DNA of 64,000 nucleotides, from assembly GCA_910585075.1 (NCBI GenBank), contig CAJUED010000010.1:23697-87696 (forward strand), read 5' to 3'. A program made the position numbers and the translations under genes. This stretch comes from an uncultured Lachnospiraceae bacterium (GTDB taxonomy: Bacteria; Bacillota; Clostridia; Lachnospirales; Lachnospiraceae). Numbering within the stretch: position 1 is the first letter of the stretch; each line of letters opens with the position of its first letter. Positions 34,469 through 43,400 of the stretch are shown one piece after another. The notes beneath the pieces are model-generated. The model saw only the letters and a list, made by a program, of their open reading frames with translations, had not been told where the DNA came from and did no database searches.

Positions 34469-35521
34469 GTGATAGTATCGGTTCTTTTATTTTTAATTAT
34501 ATTTTTTGTAGTGGTTATCTCCCATGAATTCGGCCATTTTATTGTGGCAAAGAAAAATGGAATCCGGGTGGTGGAGTTTTTTATCGGGATGGGGCCGTCT
34601 CTGTTTTCCTTTCAAAAAGGAGAGACCAAGTATTCCCTCAAGCTTTTCCCCATTGGCGGGGCCTGCATGTTTGAGGGAGAGGACGGACTTGCGACGGAAA
34701 ACGGTGAAATGTCTGAGCGGGCGTTTCCCAACGCGCCGGTGTGGGCCCGGTTTGCAACGGTTTTTGCGGGACCGTTGTTTAACTTTTTGATTGCTTATCT
34801 GATGGCGCTGATTCTGGTGTCTGCCTGCGGAATCACTACATCTGAGGTTCAGGCTGTGACCGAGGGAAGCAGGGCGGAGGAAGCGGGACTTAAGGCCGGG
34901 GATGTGCTTACGGAAATCAATGAAAAGCGTATCCATTTAGGGGGCGAGGTCACTTTGATTTCCCAGCTGAACACAAAGGGTGAGAGCTTTACCGTCACCT
35001 ACAGCCGTGACGGGCAGGAACATACGGTGGTGATAAATCCCAGCTATGACGAGGAAACCCAGCGGTATTATATGGGAATCGTGGCAGGCGCTTATCTGAA
35101 ATGTAATGTGCCCCAAACCTTTCAATATGCTTTTTACACCATGAAGTTCTATGTGGAAACTACCTTCCAGAGCTTAAAAATGCTGGTTACGGGGCAGCTC
35201 TCCAGAGACGATGTGTCAGGTCCTGTGGGCCTTGTGAAGGTGGTGGATGATGTTTACGATTCTGCCAAGGCTTACGGGGCAATTGAGGTAATGCTCAATA
35301 TGATTAACATAGCGCTGCTGTTGTCGGTGAATCTGGGAATCATGAATTTACTGCCGCTGCCGGCTCTCGACGGCGGACGACTGGTATTTTTGCTGGTGGA
35401 GGCTGTCAGAGGAAAACCGATTCCGCCGGAGAAGGAAGGAATGGTGCATTTAGCCGGGATGGTGGCGTTGATGCTGCTCATGGTAGTGGTATTCTTTAAC
35501 GATATTACGAAGTTTTTCTGA
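34469..35521 (+). CDS. rseP: Site-2 protease RseP/RasP
   Basis: 350 residues. HEFGH in the first membrane helix is the zinc site, the PDZ domain is at about 125-205, and NLGIMNLLPLPALDGGRL is the second catalytic motif. It cuts membrane anti-sigma factors and leftover signal peptides. GTG 34469 is chosen because GAGGAA (34459-34464) is four bases upstream, matching the dxr arrangement. ATG 34457 would sit on top of the ribosome site. A terminator follows. Confidence 0.95.
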   Translation: MIVSVLLFLIIFFVVVISHEFGHFIVAKKNGIRVVEFFIGMGPSLFSFQKGETKYSLKLFPIGGACMFEGEDGLATENGEMSERAFPNAPVWARFATVFAGPLFNFLIAYLMALILVSACGITTSEVQAVTEGSRAEEAGLKAGDVLTEINEKRIHLGGEVTLISQLNTKGESFTVTYSRDGQEHTVVINPSYDEETQRYYMGIVAGAYLKCNVPQTFQYAFYTMKFYVETTFQSLKMLVTGQLSRDDVSGPVGLVKVVDDVYDSAKAYGAIEVMLNMINIALLLSVNLGIMNLLPLPALDGGRLVFLLVEAVRGKPIPPEKEGMVHLAGMVALMLLMVVVFFNDITKFF

Positions 35522-35538
35522 TATTTTGATGCATGGTG

Positions 35539-35605
35539 AAAAGAATCCTTGTGCAGAATTGCCGAAGTTTTGACTTTGGTAATTTTGTATAATGGATTCT
35601 TTTTT
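35539..35605 (+). terminator. Terminator after rseP
   Basis: AAAAGAATCC (35539-35548) pairs with GGATTCTTTT (35594-35603). CAGAATTGCCGAAG (35554-35567) pairs with CTTTGGTAATTTTG (35574-35587) within it. A long two-part stem ends in a T run. It closes the rpsB-side housekeeping run and separates it from the inserted phosphatase/kinase block. Confidence 0.85.
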
Positions 35606-36036
35606 GTGCGGGGTATATAATTTGAGTTATATCTTTTTATTCAACAGGCCGGTTCGCGGAAGGCAGCGGTGTTTGTACAATAAGCTGATTCACAGGGGCA
35701 TTGTTTGTACAACAAGCTGTTTCATAGAGCAAGGCAGGGATTGCTGTTCTGTGAGTGACAATTCATTTAAAAACAATTCATTCGGTAAAAGTCGTAGGTT
35801 TTCCAGTTTTCACAGGATTATAAGGATAGCATAAGGACTAGCACAAGCATGGCGATAAGAGGATATCTCTGTCCTGAAATTTTCAGAGATATATGGAGTA
35901 TTAAGAAAATCTCATGTGCCTTTACGGAAGGTGGGATTTTTGTAATCCCATCCTTGTGGTTTTGCAGATGGGATATATGAGGGGGTATTGTAAGCGCATC
36001 GGAGGAATTTGCAGTAAAGAAGGAAGGAGAAAGGGA
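35606..36036 (+). other. Gap with repeat copies and hairpins
   Basis: No convincing gene. It holds two AATAAGCT-family units (35671-35735), a direct repeat of ACAATTCATT (near 35759-35785), a perfect 9-bp hairpin ATATCTCTG/CAGAGATAT (35863-35871 with 35884-35892) and a TGGGATT/AATCCCA hairpin near 35932-35951. No clear promoter for the phosphatase was found. Confidence 0.5.
35671..35735 (+). repeat. Two AATAAGCT-family units (array B)
   Basis: GTTTGTACAATAAGCTG (35671) and GTTTGTACAACAAGCTG (35703) are 32 bases apart, each followed by a divergent arm containing TTCA and a G/C-rich end. They have the same strand direction as arrays A and C. Confidence 0.7.
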
Positions 36037-36744
36037 TTGAGGGTGATTTCAGGTGTGTATTGGGATAAGGGAGGTAGAGAGGTGAATCAGGACTCCGTTA
36101 TGGTGCAGCAGGCGGTGACGAGGGCCGGGAGGATGACGCTTGCGGTGGTGAGCGATGGGATTGGAGGACTTTGGGAAGGGGAAGTTGCCAGCGGGTATAT
36201 TACGGAGAGGCTGATTGAGAATTTTTATGGGCAGATGGCTGCACTGGTTGGAAGAAGGCGGGGAAAGAAGGCGGTGGCAAGAAGCATGCTGCGGTGCCTG
36301 TATGAGATAAATGGAGAACTGAATGCTTACGGGAAGGGGAAGGATTTGAAGCTTGGGGCAACAATGTCTTTGCTTTTCCTGTGGGGAAAACGGTATTTGA
36401 TTGTCCACATTGGGGACAGCAGAATCTATTCATACCACCGGGGTAAGGTGAAACTTTTGACGAGAGATCACTCGGACGGGGGGAGGGGACTTACCCGGTG
36501 TGTGGGAAGTTTTCCTTATCAGGCTCCGGATATTTTATGCGGGAGAGTTTGGGGAAGGCAGGGATTTTTGCTGTGTACCGACGGGTTTTATAAAAGATTG
36601 GATAAGGAAGCTTTTCGGATACTTTCTCCCGGGGATATTGACAGGGAAGAACAGATTGGCAGAAGGCTGCGGGAGATGGGCGATGTGGCCCACAAGAGAG
36701 GGGAAAAGGATAATATGTCGGCGGTTTATGCGGTGATACAATAA
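36037..36744 (+). CDS. PP2C-type Ser/Thr phosphatase
   Basis: 235 residues. PP2C motifs are present: REVNQDS near the N-terminus, VVSDGIGGLWEGEVAS with the metal Asp, KLGATMSLLFL, VHIGDSRIYSYHRGK, LLCTDGFYKRL and the terminal KDNMSAVYAVI. It should oppose the kinase that follows. TTG 36037 is seven bases after AAGGAG; GTG 36043 is equally possible. Its stop codon lies in the first unit of repeat array C. Confidence 0.88.
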   Translation: MRVISGVYWDKGGREVNQDSVMVQQAVTRAGRMTLAVVSDGIGGLWEGEVASGYITERLIENFYGQMAALVGRRRGKKAVARSMLRCLYEINGELNAYGKGKDLKLGATMSLLFLWGKRYLIVHIGDSRIYSYHRGKVKLLTRDHSDGGRGLTRCVGSFPYQAPDILCGRVWGRQGFLLCTDGFYKRLDKEAFRILSPGDIDREEQIGRRLREMGDVAHKRGEKDNMSAVYAVIQ

Positions 36745-36942
36745 GCCGGCTTGTGAATTGTGGCGTGTTTGATACGGTAAGCTGGCTTGTGAATTGTGGC
36801 GGCGTTTGATACGGTAAGCCGGCCTGTGAATCGTGGCGACGTTTGATACGGTAAGCTGGCTTGTGAATCATGGCGTGTTTGATACGGCAAGCTGGCTTGT
36901 GAATCGTGGCGGCGTCTGATAGGATAAACCGGTCCGCAAAGG
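36735..36942 (+). repeat. Five full 36-37 bp tandem repeats (array C)
   Basis: Units start at 36735, 36771, 36808, 36845 and 36881, with a partial sixth at 36918. Consensus: GATACGGTAAGCTGGCTTGTGAATCGTGGCGGCGTTT. There are no spacers. The first unit (GATACAATAAG) carries the phosphatase stop codon; the array fills most of the gap to the kinase. Confidence 0.92.
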
Positions 36943-36989
36943 GTGACAGGATTGCCCTGATATGTAAATGTTCCGGGAAGGAGATTTTG

Positions 36990-38312
36990 ATGGGGGAGAT
37001 TTTATTTTACAAATATGAGCTGCTTGGCCCGTTGGGCAGCGGCGGTGCGGGTAAGGTATATCTGGCAAAGGATTTGCATTTAAACCGGCTTGTGGCGGCC
37101 AAGGAAAGCGGGGAGGAATTTCCGGCTGTGGAGGTGAAGCTCTTACAGGAGTTGGAGCATCCGGGACTGCCAGGAATATATGACTGTTTTCAGTGGGAGA
37201 AGAAAACTTGGGTGGTTATGGAGTATGTTGACGGCATGAACCTGCGGCAATATCTGGACAGATACGGCAGAGTGGAGGAGGGACAGGCGGTCAAATGGGC
37301 GGTGGAACTGTGCGGCATACTGGGCTATCTGCACGAGAGACATCCCGCCATTATTTATCGGGATTTAAAGCCTGAAAATATTATGATTCGTCGGGACGGA
37401 AAGTTGAAGCTGATAGATTTGGGCGGCGCTTTGCAGTTTGCCTGCGGCAGTAAAAGGCAGGAGCTGTGTGTGGGCACCCCGGGATATGCTCCGCCTGAAC
37501 AGTGGAGGGAACCCCAGGGAGATGTGAGCTGGGATGTATACGGACTGGGAGCGGTGCTTCACGAAATGCTCACAGGGGAAAATCCTTTAAGGCCTCCTTA
37601 TCAAAGACTGCCGCTTAGTGTATATGGTAAAGGGCATCCCAAAGCACTGGAAAAAATCGTGCGGACCTGTACGGAAGAAAAGGCCGGTGACAGATACCGC
37701 TGCGTGGAACAGGTTGCGAATGCACTGCTTGCTTACCGGAAGGAAAACCTTTGGGAACGGATAAGGGAACCTGTGAAAGGAGTGGTTGTTTCAGGGATAG
37801 GAGCGTGTGGGGGCGTCTGCCTGGCAGCGCCTTTGCTCAAAGGGGTACCTGCAAATCAGATTCCTTTTCCGTATTTGATAAAGCCTTTGATATTCCTGAC
37901 ACTTTCATGGATTTTATATCTGATACTGTTTAAAATAAAAAAGAAAAAAAGTTTTTTGCGCAGGCAGGAGAAAAATATATGGCTGACGGAAAAGAAATTT
38001 TCCGGGCTGTTTTCTCTTTTGCCATATATATTCGGTGGTATGCTGACGATATCACTTTTTGCCGCGCCTATGCCGCCGGTGTATGCCGGGGATACGGCGT
38101 CTGCGGAAGAAAAGCTCTGGGTGGAGATGCGGGATGGACAGGGGAGAAAAATGCTTTTAAAGGATGGGGCCGTTTACCGGACAAGTGACTGCGTGCGTTT
38201 TGAATTGCCGGCCGGAAGACTTCCGGACGAGGAACTTTCGGTGCGGCTGGTGGCGGAGGGGGAGGATGGGAGAAGATATTTCAGCAGAGTTTTTTTGGTC
38301 AGGGCGGAATGA
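36990..38312 (+). CDS. Membrane Ser/Thr protein kinase (Hanks type)
   Basis: 440 residues. The kinase domain is residues 8-260: glycine loop GSGGAGKV, Lys38 in VAAKES, catalytic Asp125 in IIYRDLKPEN, Asp143 in IDLGGA (DLG in place of DFG), and GTPGYAPPEQW. Three hydrophobic helices (about 265-285, 292-312 and 340-362) follow, then a beta-rich tail of about 75 residues. There are no PASTA repeats, so it is unlike PrkC outside the kinase domain. ATG 36990 follows GGAAGGAG by six bases. Confidence 0.9.
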   Translation: MGEILFYKYELLGPLGSGGAGKVYLAKDLHLNRLVAAKESGEEFPAVEVKLLQELEHPGLPGIYDCFQWEKKTWVVMEYVDGMNLRQYLDRYGRVEEGQAVKWAVELCGILGYLHERHPAIIYRDLKPENIMIRRDGKLKLIDLGGALQFACGSKRQELCVGTPGYAPPEQWREPQGDVSWDVYGLGAVLHEMLTGENPLRPPYQRLPLSVYGKGHPKALEKIVRTCTEEKAGDRYRCVEQVANALLAYRKENLWERIREPVKGVVVSGIGACGGVCLAAPLLKGVPANQIPFPYLIKPLIFLTLSWILYLILFKIKKKKSFLRRQEKNIWLTEKKFSGLFSLLPYIFGGMLTISLFAAPMPPVYAGDTASAEEKLWVEMRDGQGRKMLLKDGAVYRTSDCVRFELPAGRLPDEELSVRLVAEGEDGRRYFSRVFLVRAE

Positions 38313-38342
38313 GTAAGGGAGTTTCAGTAACAGTTCAGCCCA

Positions 38343-38468
38343 GGACTTTGCACTTGCTGCAAAGTCCGTAAGAAAGCGTGGCGGTCTCGAAAATCCGGCT
38401 TCTTTGCCGAAGGCAAACTTTAAATGAGCCGGATTTCGTAACTATGAAGCCGAAGGCTGAATAGTTAC
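38343..38468 (+). repeat. Nested-hairpin element before the toxin-antitoxin genes
   Basis: Hairpin 1: GGACTTTGCA with TGCAAAGTCC (38343-38367). Hairpin 2: AAATCCGGCT (38391-38400) with AGCCGGATTT (38427-38436), enclosing TTTGCC-GAA-GGCAAA. Hairpin 3: GTAACTAT-GA-AGCC-GAA-GGCT-GA-ATAGTTAC (38438-38468), symmetrical with GA/GA internal loops. A related copy lies at 55721. Confidence 0.75.
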
Positions 38469-38487
38469 AAGTTTCAAACGCCGTTGC

Positions 38488-38516
38488 TTGAAAACCCTTG
38501 TGACATCCTATATAAT
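38488..38516 (+). promoter_or_regulatory. Promoter of the toxin-antitoxin operon
   Basis: TTGAAA (38488-38493) and a perfect TATAAT (38511-38516) are 17 bases apart, 45 bases before the antitoxin ATG. Confidence 0.75.
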
Positions 38517-38560
38517 AGAGGGACGGGAAACAGGGGAATAGAAGAAACGGAGGCATAGAC

Positions 38561-38773
38561 ATGACTGTATTAAGACAAAGTGCAATGGCGGAGCTGGAAA
38601 GGGTACCGGAAGATAAATTGGGCGCTGTGATTAATTTTATAGATAAATTAGTCAGGGAAACTGATGCAAAAGAAAAGAAAAGGGATTTAGAGCAATTTGT
38701 GATGCCTCCTACGGAAAGGGGACAGGATGCAGATGCCTATGTAAGGGAATTAAGGGATAATGACAGGATTTAA
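38561..38773 (+). CDS. Putative antitoxin of a PIN-domain pair
   Basis: 70 residues, hydrophilic and helical: ERVPEDKLGAVINFIDKL and a charged C-terminal half. It overlaps the PIN gene by 14 bases, the common antitoxin-first layout. Similar short proteins with PEDKL...VINFI motifs are found before PIN toxins, from general knowledge. AACGGAGG precedes the ATG. No DNA-binding fold can be named with confidence. Confidence 0.78.
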   Translation: MTVLRQSAMAELERVPEDKLGAVINFIDKLVRETDAKEKKRDLEQFVMPPTERGQDADAYVRELRDNDRI

Positions 38774-39188
38774 AAGAGTCTATATTGACACTTCACCCTT
38801 TATATATTATCTGGAAAACAATGTTCAATACAGTGGTATGATAAAAAGATTTTTTGAAACATGCCTGCATGATAATATTCAAATTATCACTTCAGTGATT
38901 ACGATTGAGGAATATCTTGTTTTTCCTTATACCAGCGGTAAAATGGAACTTGCAGATAATTTCAAAGGGTTTATGAAATATATGAACATTAAGGTAATAA
39001 ATGTGGATGCTGAAATAGCGGAATGTGCGGCAAAGATACGGAGCCGATACAAGAATTTTAAGGCGATGGATTCTTTACAGATTGCAGCTGCACTTGTCAG
39101 CAGATGCGACATGTTTTTTACTAATGATAAACAGTTAAGACAGGAAAAGGAACTGCCATGTATGACTATGGAAGATTTGTGGCAATGA
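38760..39188 (+). CDS. PIN-domain ribonuclease toxin (VapC-like)
   Basis: 142 residues, a single PIN domain. Acidic metal-binding residues are in VYIDTSPFIYYLE (first Asp), ITIEEYL (Glu) and FKAMDSLQIAAAL (third Asp), with TNDKQL near the end (fourth Asp). It should cut RNA and be neutralised by the overlapping upstream protein. GTGGCA/TGCCAC at its stop codon (39178-39195) makes a 6-bp hairpin. The pair lies between conserved housekeeping genes, as expected for acquired cargo. Confidence 0.88.
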   Translation: MTGFKRVYIDTSPFIYYLENNVQYSGMIKRFFETCLHDNIQIITSVITIEEYLVFPYTSGKMELADNFKGFMKYMNIKVINVDAEIAECAAKIRSRYKNFKAMDSLQIAAALVSRCDMFFTNDKQLRQEKELPCMTMEDLWQ

Positions 39189-39211
39189 ACTGCCACGCGA
39201 AGCGGGACAGT

Positions 39212-39254
39212 GTTTGAGACAATAAGCTGACAAGTAAATCAGGCGGTACCTGAT
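39212..39254 (+). repeat. Single AATAAGCT-family unit before ispG
   Basis: GTTTGAGACAATAAGCTGA starts at 39212. It is followed by ATCAGG (39238-39243) and CCTGAT (39249-39254), a perfect hairpin that ends just before the ispG ribosome site AAGGAGG. Confidence 0.65.
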
Positions 39255-39269
39255 AAGAAGGAGGAACAT

Positions 39270-40331
39270 ATGACAAGAGAAAACACCAGAGTGGTTCAAA
39301 TTGGCGACAGGGTGATAGGAGGCGGAAACCCCATTCTGATACAGTCCATGACAAATACCAGAACGGAGGATGTGGCGGCTACGGTGGAGCAGATTCACAG
39401 GCTGGAGGCGGCGGGCTGTGAGATTATCAGGTGCACTGTGCCCACTAAGGAGGCGGCGCAGGCGATTGGGGAGATTAAGAAGCAGATTTCCATTCCCCTT
39501 GTGGCGGATATTCATTTTGATTATAAGATGGCGATTGCGGCCATGGAAAATGGCGCGGACAAAATCAGGATTAACCCGGGAAACATTGGCGGGAAGGATA
39601 AGGTTGCCAGCGTGGTGGCGGTTGCCAGGGAGAGGAATATACCAATCCGGGTAGGGGTAAACAGCGGCTCTCTTGAAAAGGAGCTGGTGGAAAAGTACCA
39701 TGGCGTTACCGCCGAAGGAATTGTGGAGAGCGCTCTTGACAAGGTACATATGATTGAAGACATAGGCTATGAAAACATGGTAATCAGCATCAAATCCTCT
39801 GACGTTATGATGTGTGTAAGGGCCCATGAGATTTTGGCGCAGAAGACGGATTATCCGTTGCATGTGGGAATTACCGAGTCAGGAACGATTATCAGCGGCA
39901 ATATCAAGTCTTCCATTGGGCTTGGTTTAATCCTGCATCAGGGAATCGGGGACACCATCAGGGTTTCTCTTACAGGAGATCCGGTGGAGGAAATTAAGTC
40001 CGCAAAGCTGATTTTAAGGACTCTGGGTCTTCGAAAGGGCGGGATAGAAGTGGTTTCCTGCCCCACCTGCGGAAGGACAAAGATTGATTTGATAGGGCTT
40101 GCCAATCAGGTTGAGAGTATGGCGGCCGAGTTCCCGCTGGACATTAAGGTGGCCGTGATGGGCTGCGCGGTAAACGGTCCCGGAGAGGCAAAGGAAGCGG
40201 ACATCGGAATTGCAGGGGGAATTGGGGAAGGCCTTTTGATTAAAAAGGGAGAGATTATAAAGAAAGTACCTGAACAGCAGCTGCTTTCCGTGCTCAGGGA
40301 GGAGCTTGCGCACTGGGGACAGGAGAGATAG
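39270..40331 (+). CDS. ispG: HMBPP synthase IspG
   Basis: 353 residues. Three Cys that bind the [4Fe-4S] cluster are in SCPTCGRTKID and GCAVNGPGEAKEADIG. Other signatures: IQSMTNTRTEDV and DIHFDYKMAI. It converts MEcPP to HMBPP, in the same pathway as Dxr. AAGGAGG is six bases before the ATG. Confidence 0.97.
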   Translation: MTRENTRVVQIGDRVIGGGNPILIQSMTNTRTEDVAATVEQIHRLEAAGCEIIRCTVPTKEAAQAIGEIKKQISIPLVADIHFDYKMAIAAMENGADKIRINPGNIGGKDKVASVVAVARERNIPIRVGVNSGSLEKELVEKYHGVTAEGIVESALDKVHMIEDIGYENMVISIKSSDVMMCVRAHEILAQKTDYPLHVGITESGTIISGNIKSSIGLGLILHQGIGDTIRVSLTGDPVEEIKSAKLILRTLGLRKGGIEVVSCPTCGRTKIDLIGLANQVESMAAEFPLDIKVAVMGCAVNGPGEAKEADIGIAGGIGEGLLIKKGEIIKKVPEQQLLSVLREELAHWGQER

Positions 40332-40369
40332 GGGTTTTACCTGAAGCATAGAAGCAAACTTTCATACTG

Positions 40370-40426
40370 AATTTGTGGGTCAGATGTGTGCGCAGACGCG
40401 TTTGTTTGACTCATGTGTAACAAATT
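40370..40426 (+). other. Hairpin leader before polC
   Basis: AATTTGT (40370-40376) pairs with ACAAATT (40420-40426), and GGGTCA (40377-40382) with TGACTC (40407-40412). The centre has CGC/GCG. It ends 33 bases before the polC start, with no T run. Confidence 0.5.
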
Positions 40427-40459
40427 TGTACTAAGTAAAAATAAAGGTAAGGTTAAAGA

Positions 40460-43400
40460 ATGGCAAAGCAGTTTTTTGAAGTGTTTCCTAAATTGAATCT
40501 TGAGCAAAAAGTGCAGGATTTGTTTGAGCAGGTCAGGGTGGAAAAGGTTTCCGCCACGAAAAGCAGGGACTTTATCCGGGTTACAATCATCAGCGACTAT
40601 CTGATTGATAAGGAAACGATTTTTAAGGTGGAATCCGAAATCAAAAAACAATTCTTTGCCATTCACAATGTGGTGGTTAAGCTGTACGAGCGGTTTCATT
40701 TGTCGGAGCAGTACACGCCCCAAAAGCTGCTTGACGCTTACAGAGATAGCATTTTGGTTGAGCTTAAGGCTTACAGTCCTATTGAATATAATTTGTTTAA
40801 AGGAGCGGATATTGCCTTTACAGGGGATAAGGAGCTTAAGCTGGTGATTGAAGATACGATACCTGCCAGAAGCAGGTCGGCGGAGCTGTCAAGGATTCTT
40901 GAGAAAATCTTTAACGAGCGTTGCGGCTTTGGTATTGCCTGCGAGGTGGAGTATAAGGAAAAGAAGTCGGGAAAACATCAGCAGGAGGATGATTTGAAAA
41001 TTGCCCGTCAGGTGGCGGAGATTACGGCCAGAGCCATGGGAGGCCATGGCGGCGGAATAGGTGATGCCGCGGTGGAGGCTATGGAGGGGAGCAGTTTCCA
41101 GAGTTCGGCCCAGGGCGCATTACAGGGTGCACTATCATCAGGAAATGAATCTTTGAAAGCCCAGGGCGCCAAGGGGCAAAAGAGCGGTGAAACAAGGGTA
41201 CAGAGAGGAAATGGAGCGGCCTTTGAAGGTGCATCCGCCGGAGCAAAGAAAGGCGCCGGGGCAGGCAGTGTGTCAGACTTTGGCAGCAGAGAAAAAGGAG
41301 GCCTGCGCAAAGGCGACTTTAAGGGCGGCAGGGGTGATTTCAGGCGGGCTCTTAAGAGAAGCGATAATCCGGATGTGCTATACGGGAGGGATTTTGAGGA
41401 AGAAGCCATGCCTATAGAGGATATCGCGGGCGAGATGGGCGAGGTGGTGATTCGCGGAAAAATCATCCGGTTTGACACCAGAGAAATCAAAAACGAAAGA
41501 ACCATATTCATGTTTGACGTGACAGACTTTACGGATACCATGACCATCAAGCTGTTTGTACATAACGACCAGGTGGATGAAATGAAGCAGGGGATTAAGC
41601 CCGGGGCTTTTGTAAAGCTTAAGGGTTTAACTTCCATTGACCGGTTTGACAATGAGCTTACAATCGGCTCCCTTGCAGGAATTAAAAAAATACCGGACTT
41701 TACGGTCTCGCGAAATGACAACAGTGCCCGCAAGAGGGTGGAGCTCCACTGCCATACGAAAATGAGCGATATGGATGGAGTATCCGAGGCCAAGGATATT
41801 GTGAAACGGGCCTATAAATGGGGGCATCCAGCTATTGCTATTACGGATCATGGGGTAGTACAGTCCTTCCCGGACGCCAATCACGTGTGGGAGGACCTTT
41901 GGAAGGCGGAAAAGGCAAAATGTAAGGAAGCGGGAGAAGGGGCGCCGGATAAGCAGGATTTCTTTAAGATTATCTATGGCATGGAAGCTTATCTGGTGGA
42001 TGACCTTCAGGAGATCGTGACAGGGGAGCATGGGCAGGATTTTAGTGCAGACTTTGTGGTTTTTGACATAGAGACTACAGGGTTTTCGCCTGTGAACAAT
42101 CGTATCATCGAGATCGGGGCGGTGAAGGTCAGGAAGGGGGAAATCACAGACAAATTTTCCACTTTTGTAAATCCGGACGTGCCTATTCCCTTTGAGATAG
42201 AAAAGCTCACCGGCATCAACGACAGCATGGTAATGGATGCGCCGTTCATTGAACAGGTGCTTCCGGAATTTTTGGATTTTTGCGGGGATGCGGTATTGGT
42301 TGCCCACAATGCAAACTTTGATATGAGCTTTATCAAGGAAAATGCCCTGCGTCAGAAGATAAGCCGGGAGTTTTCCTATGTGGATACGGTGGGAATTGCC
42401 AGAATTCTCCTGCCCCATCAGGGAAAGCATACTCTGGATGCGGTGGCGAAGACCATGGGGGTGTCTCTGGAAAATCACCACCGGGCGGTAGACGATGCCC
42501 AGGCAACCGCTGAAATTTTTGTAAAATTTATTCCTATGTTAAAGGAGACGGGGGCTGATACCCTTGCCAAAGTAAATGCCCTGGGGGATGCCAGTCCTGA
42601 AATTATCAAAAGGCTCCCTTCCTATCATGCGATCATACTGGCGGAAAATAATATTGGCAGGGAAAATCTCTATGCTCTTGTATCGGCTTCCCATCTGACC
42701 TATTACAGCAAGCGGCCCAGAGTGCCAAAAAGTCTTCTTATGAAACACAGGGAAGGGTTGATTTTGGGAAGCGCCTGCGAGGCCGGGGAGTTGTACCGCG
42801 CTTTGCTGGAAGGAAAACCGGAAACGGAGATTGCCCGGCTGGTGAATTTTTATGATTATCTGGAAATACAGCCTCTTGGCAACAATAAATTTATGATTGA
42901 TTCCGAGCGGATATCTGCCATAAACAGCATGGAAGATATTATGAATATCAACAGGAAGATAGTTGCCTTGGGGGAGGAGTTCCATAAGCCTGTGGTTGCC
43001 ACCTGTGATGTGCATTTTCTGGACCCGGAGGATGAGGTTTACCGAAGGATTATTATGGCGGGCAAGGGATTTGCGGATGCGGACGAGCAGGCTCCTTTGT
43101 ATCTGCGCACCACGGAAGAAATGCTGGAGGAGTTTTCCTACTTAGGCAGCGATAAGGCCGAGGAGGTGGTGATTACCAACACCAACAAGATTGCGGACAG
43201 AATTGATGTGATGGCGCCGGTGCGGCCGGATAAGTGCCCGCCGGTTATTCCGGACAGCGATAAGACTCTGACCGATATCTGCTACAAACGGGCTCATGAG
43301 CTGTACGGGGAGGAACTGCCTCAGATTGTGAAGGACCGTCTGGAAAAGGAGCTTCATTCCATCATTACCAATGGCTTTGCGGTTATGTATATCATTGCAC

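Noticed and set aside
35592..35834. 80-codon open frame after rseP
   Set aside because: It begins inside the rseP terminator and runs through repeat units; composition is not protein-like.
36735..36942. CRISPR array
   Set aside because: Units of 36-37 bp are head to tail with no unique spacers, and no cas gene is present.
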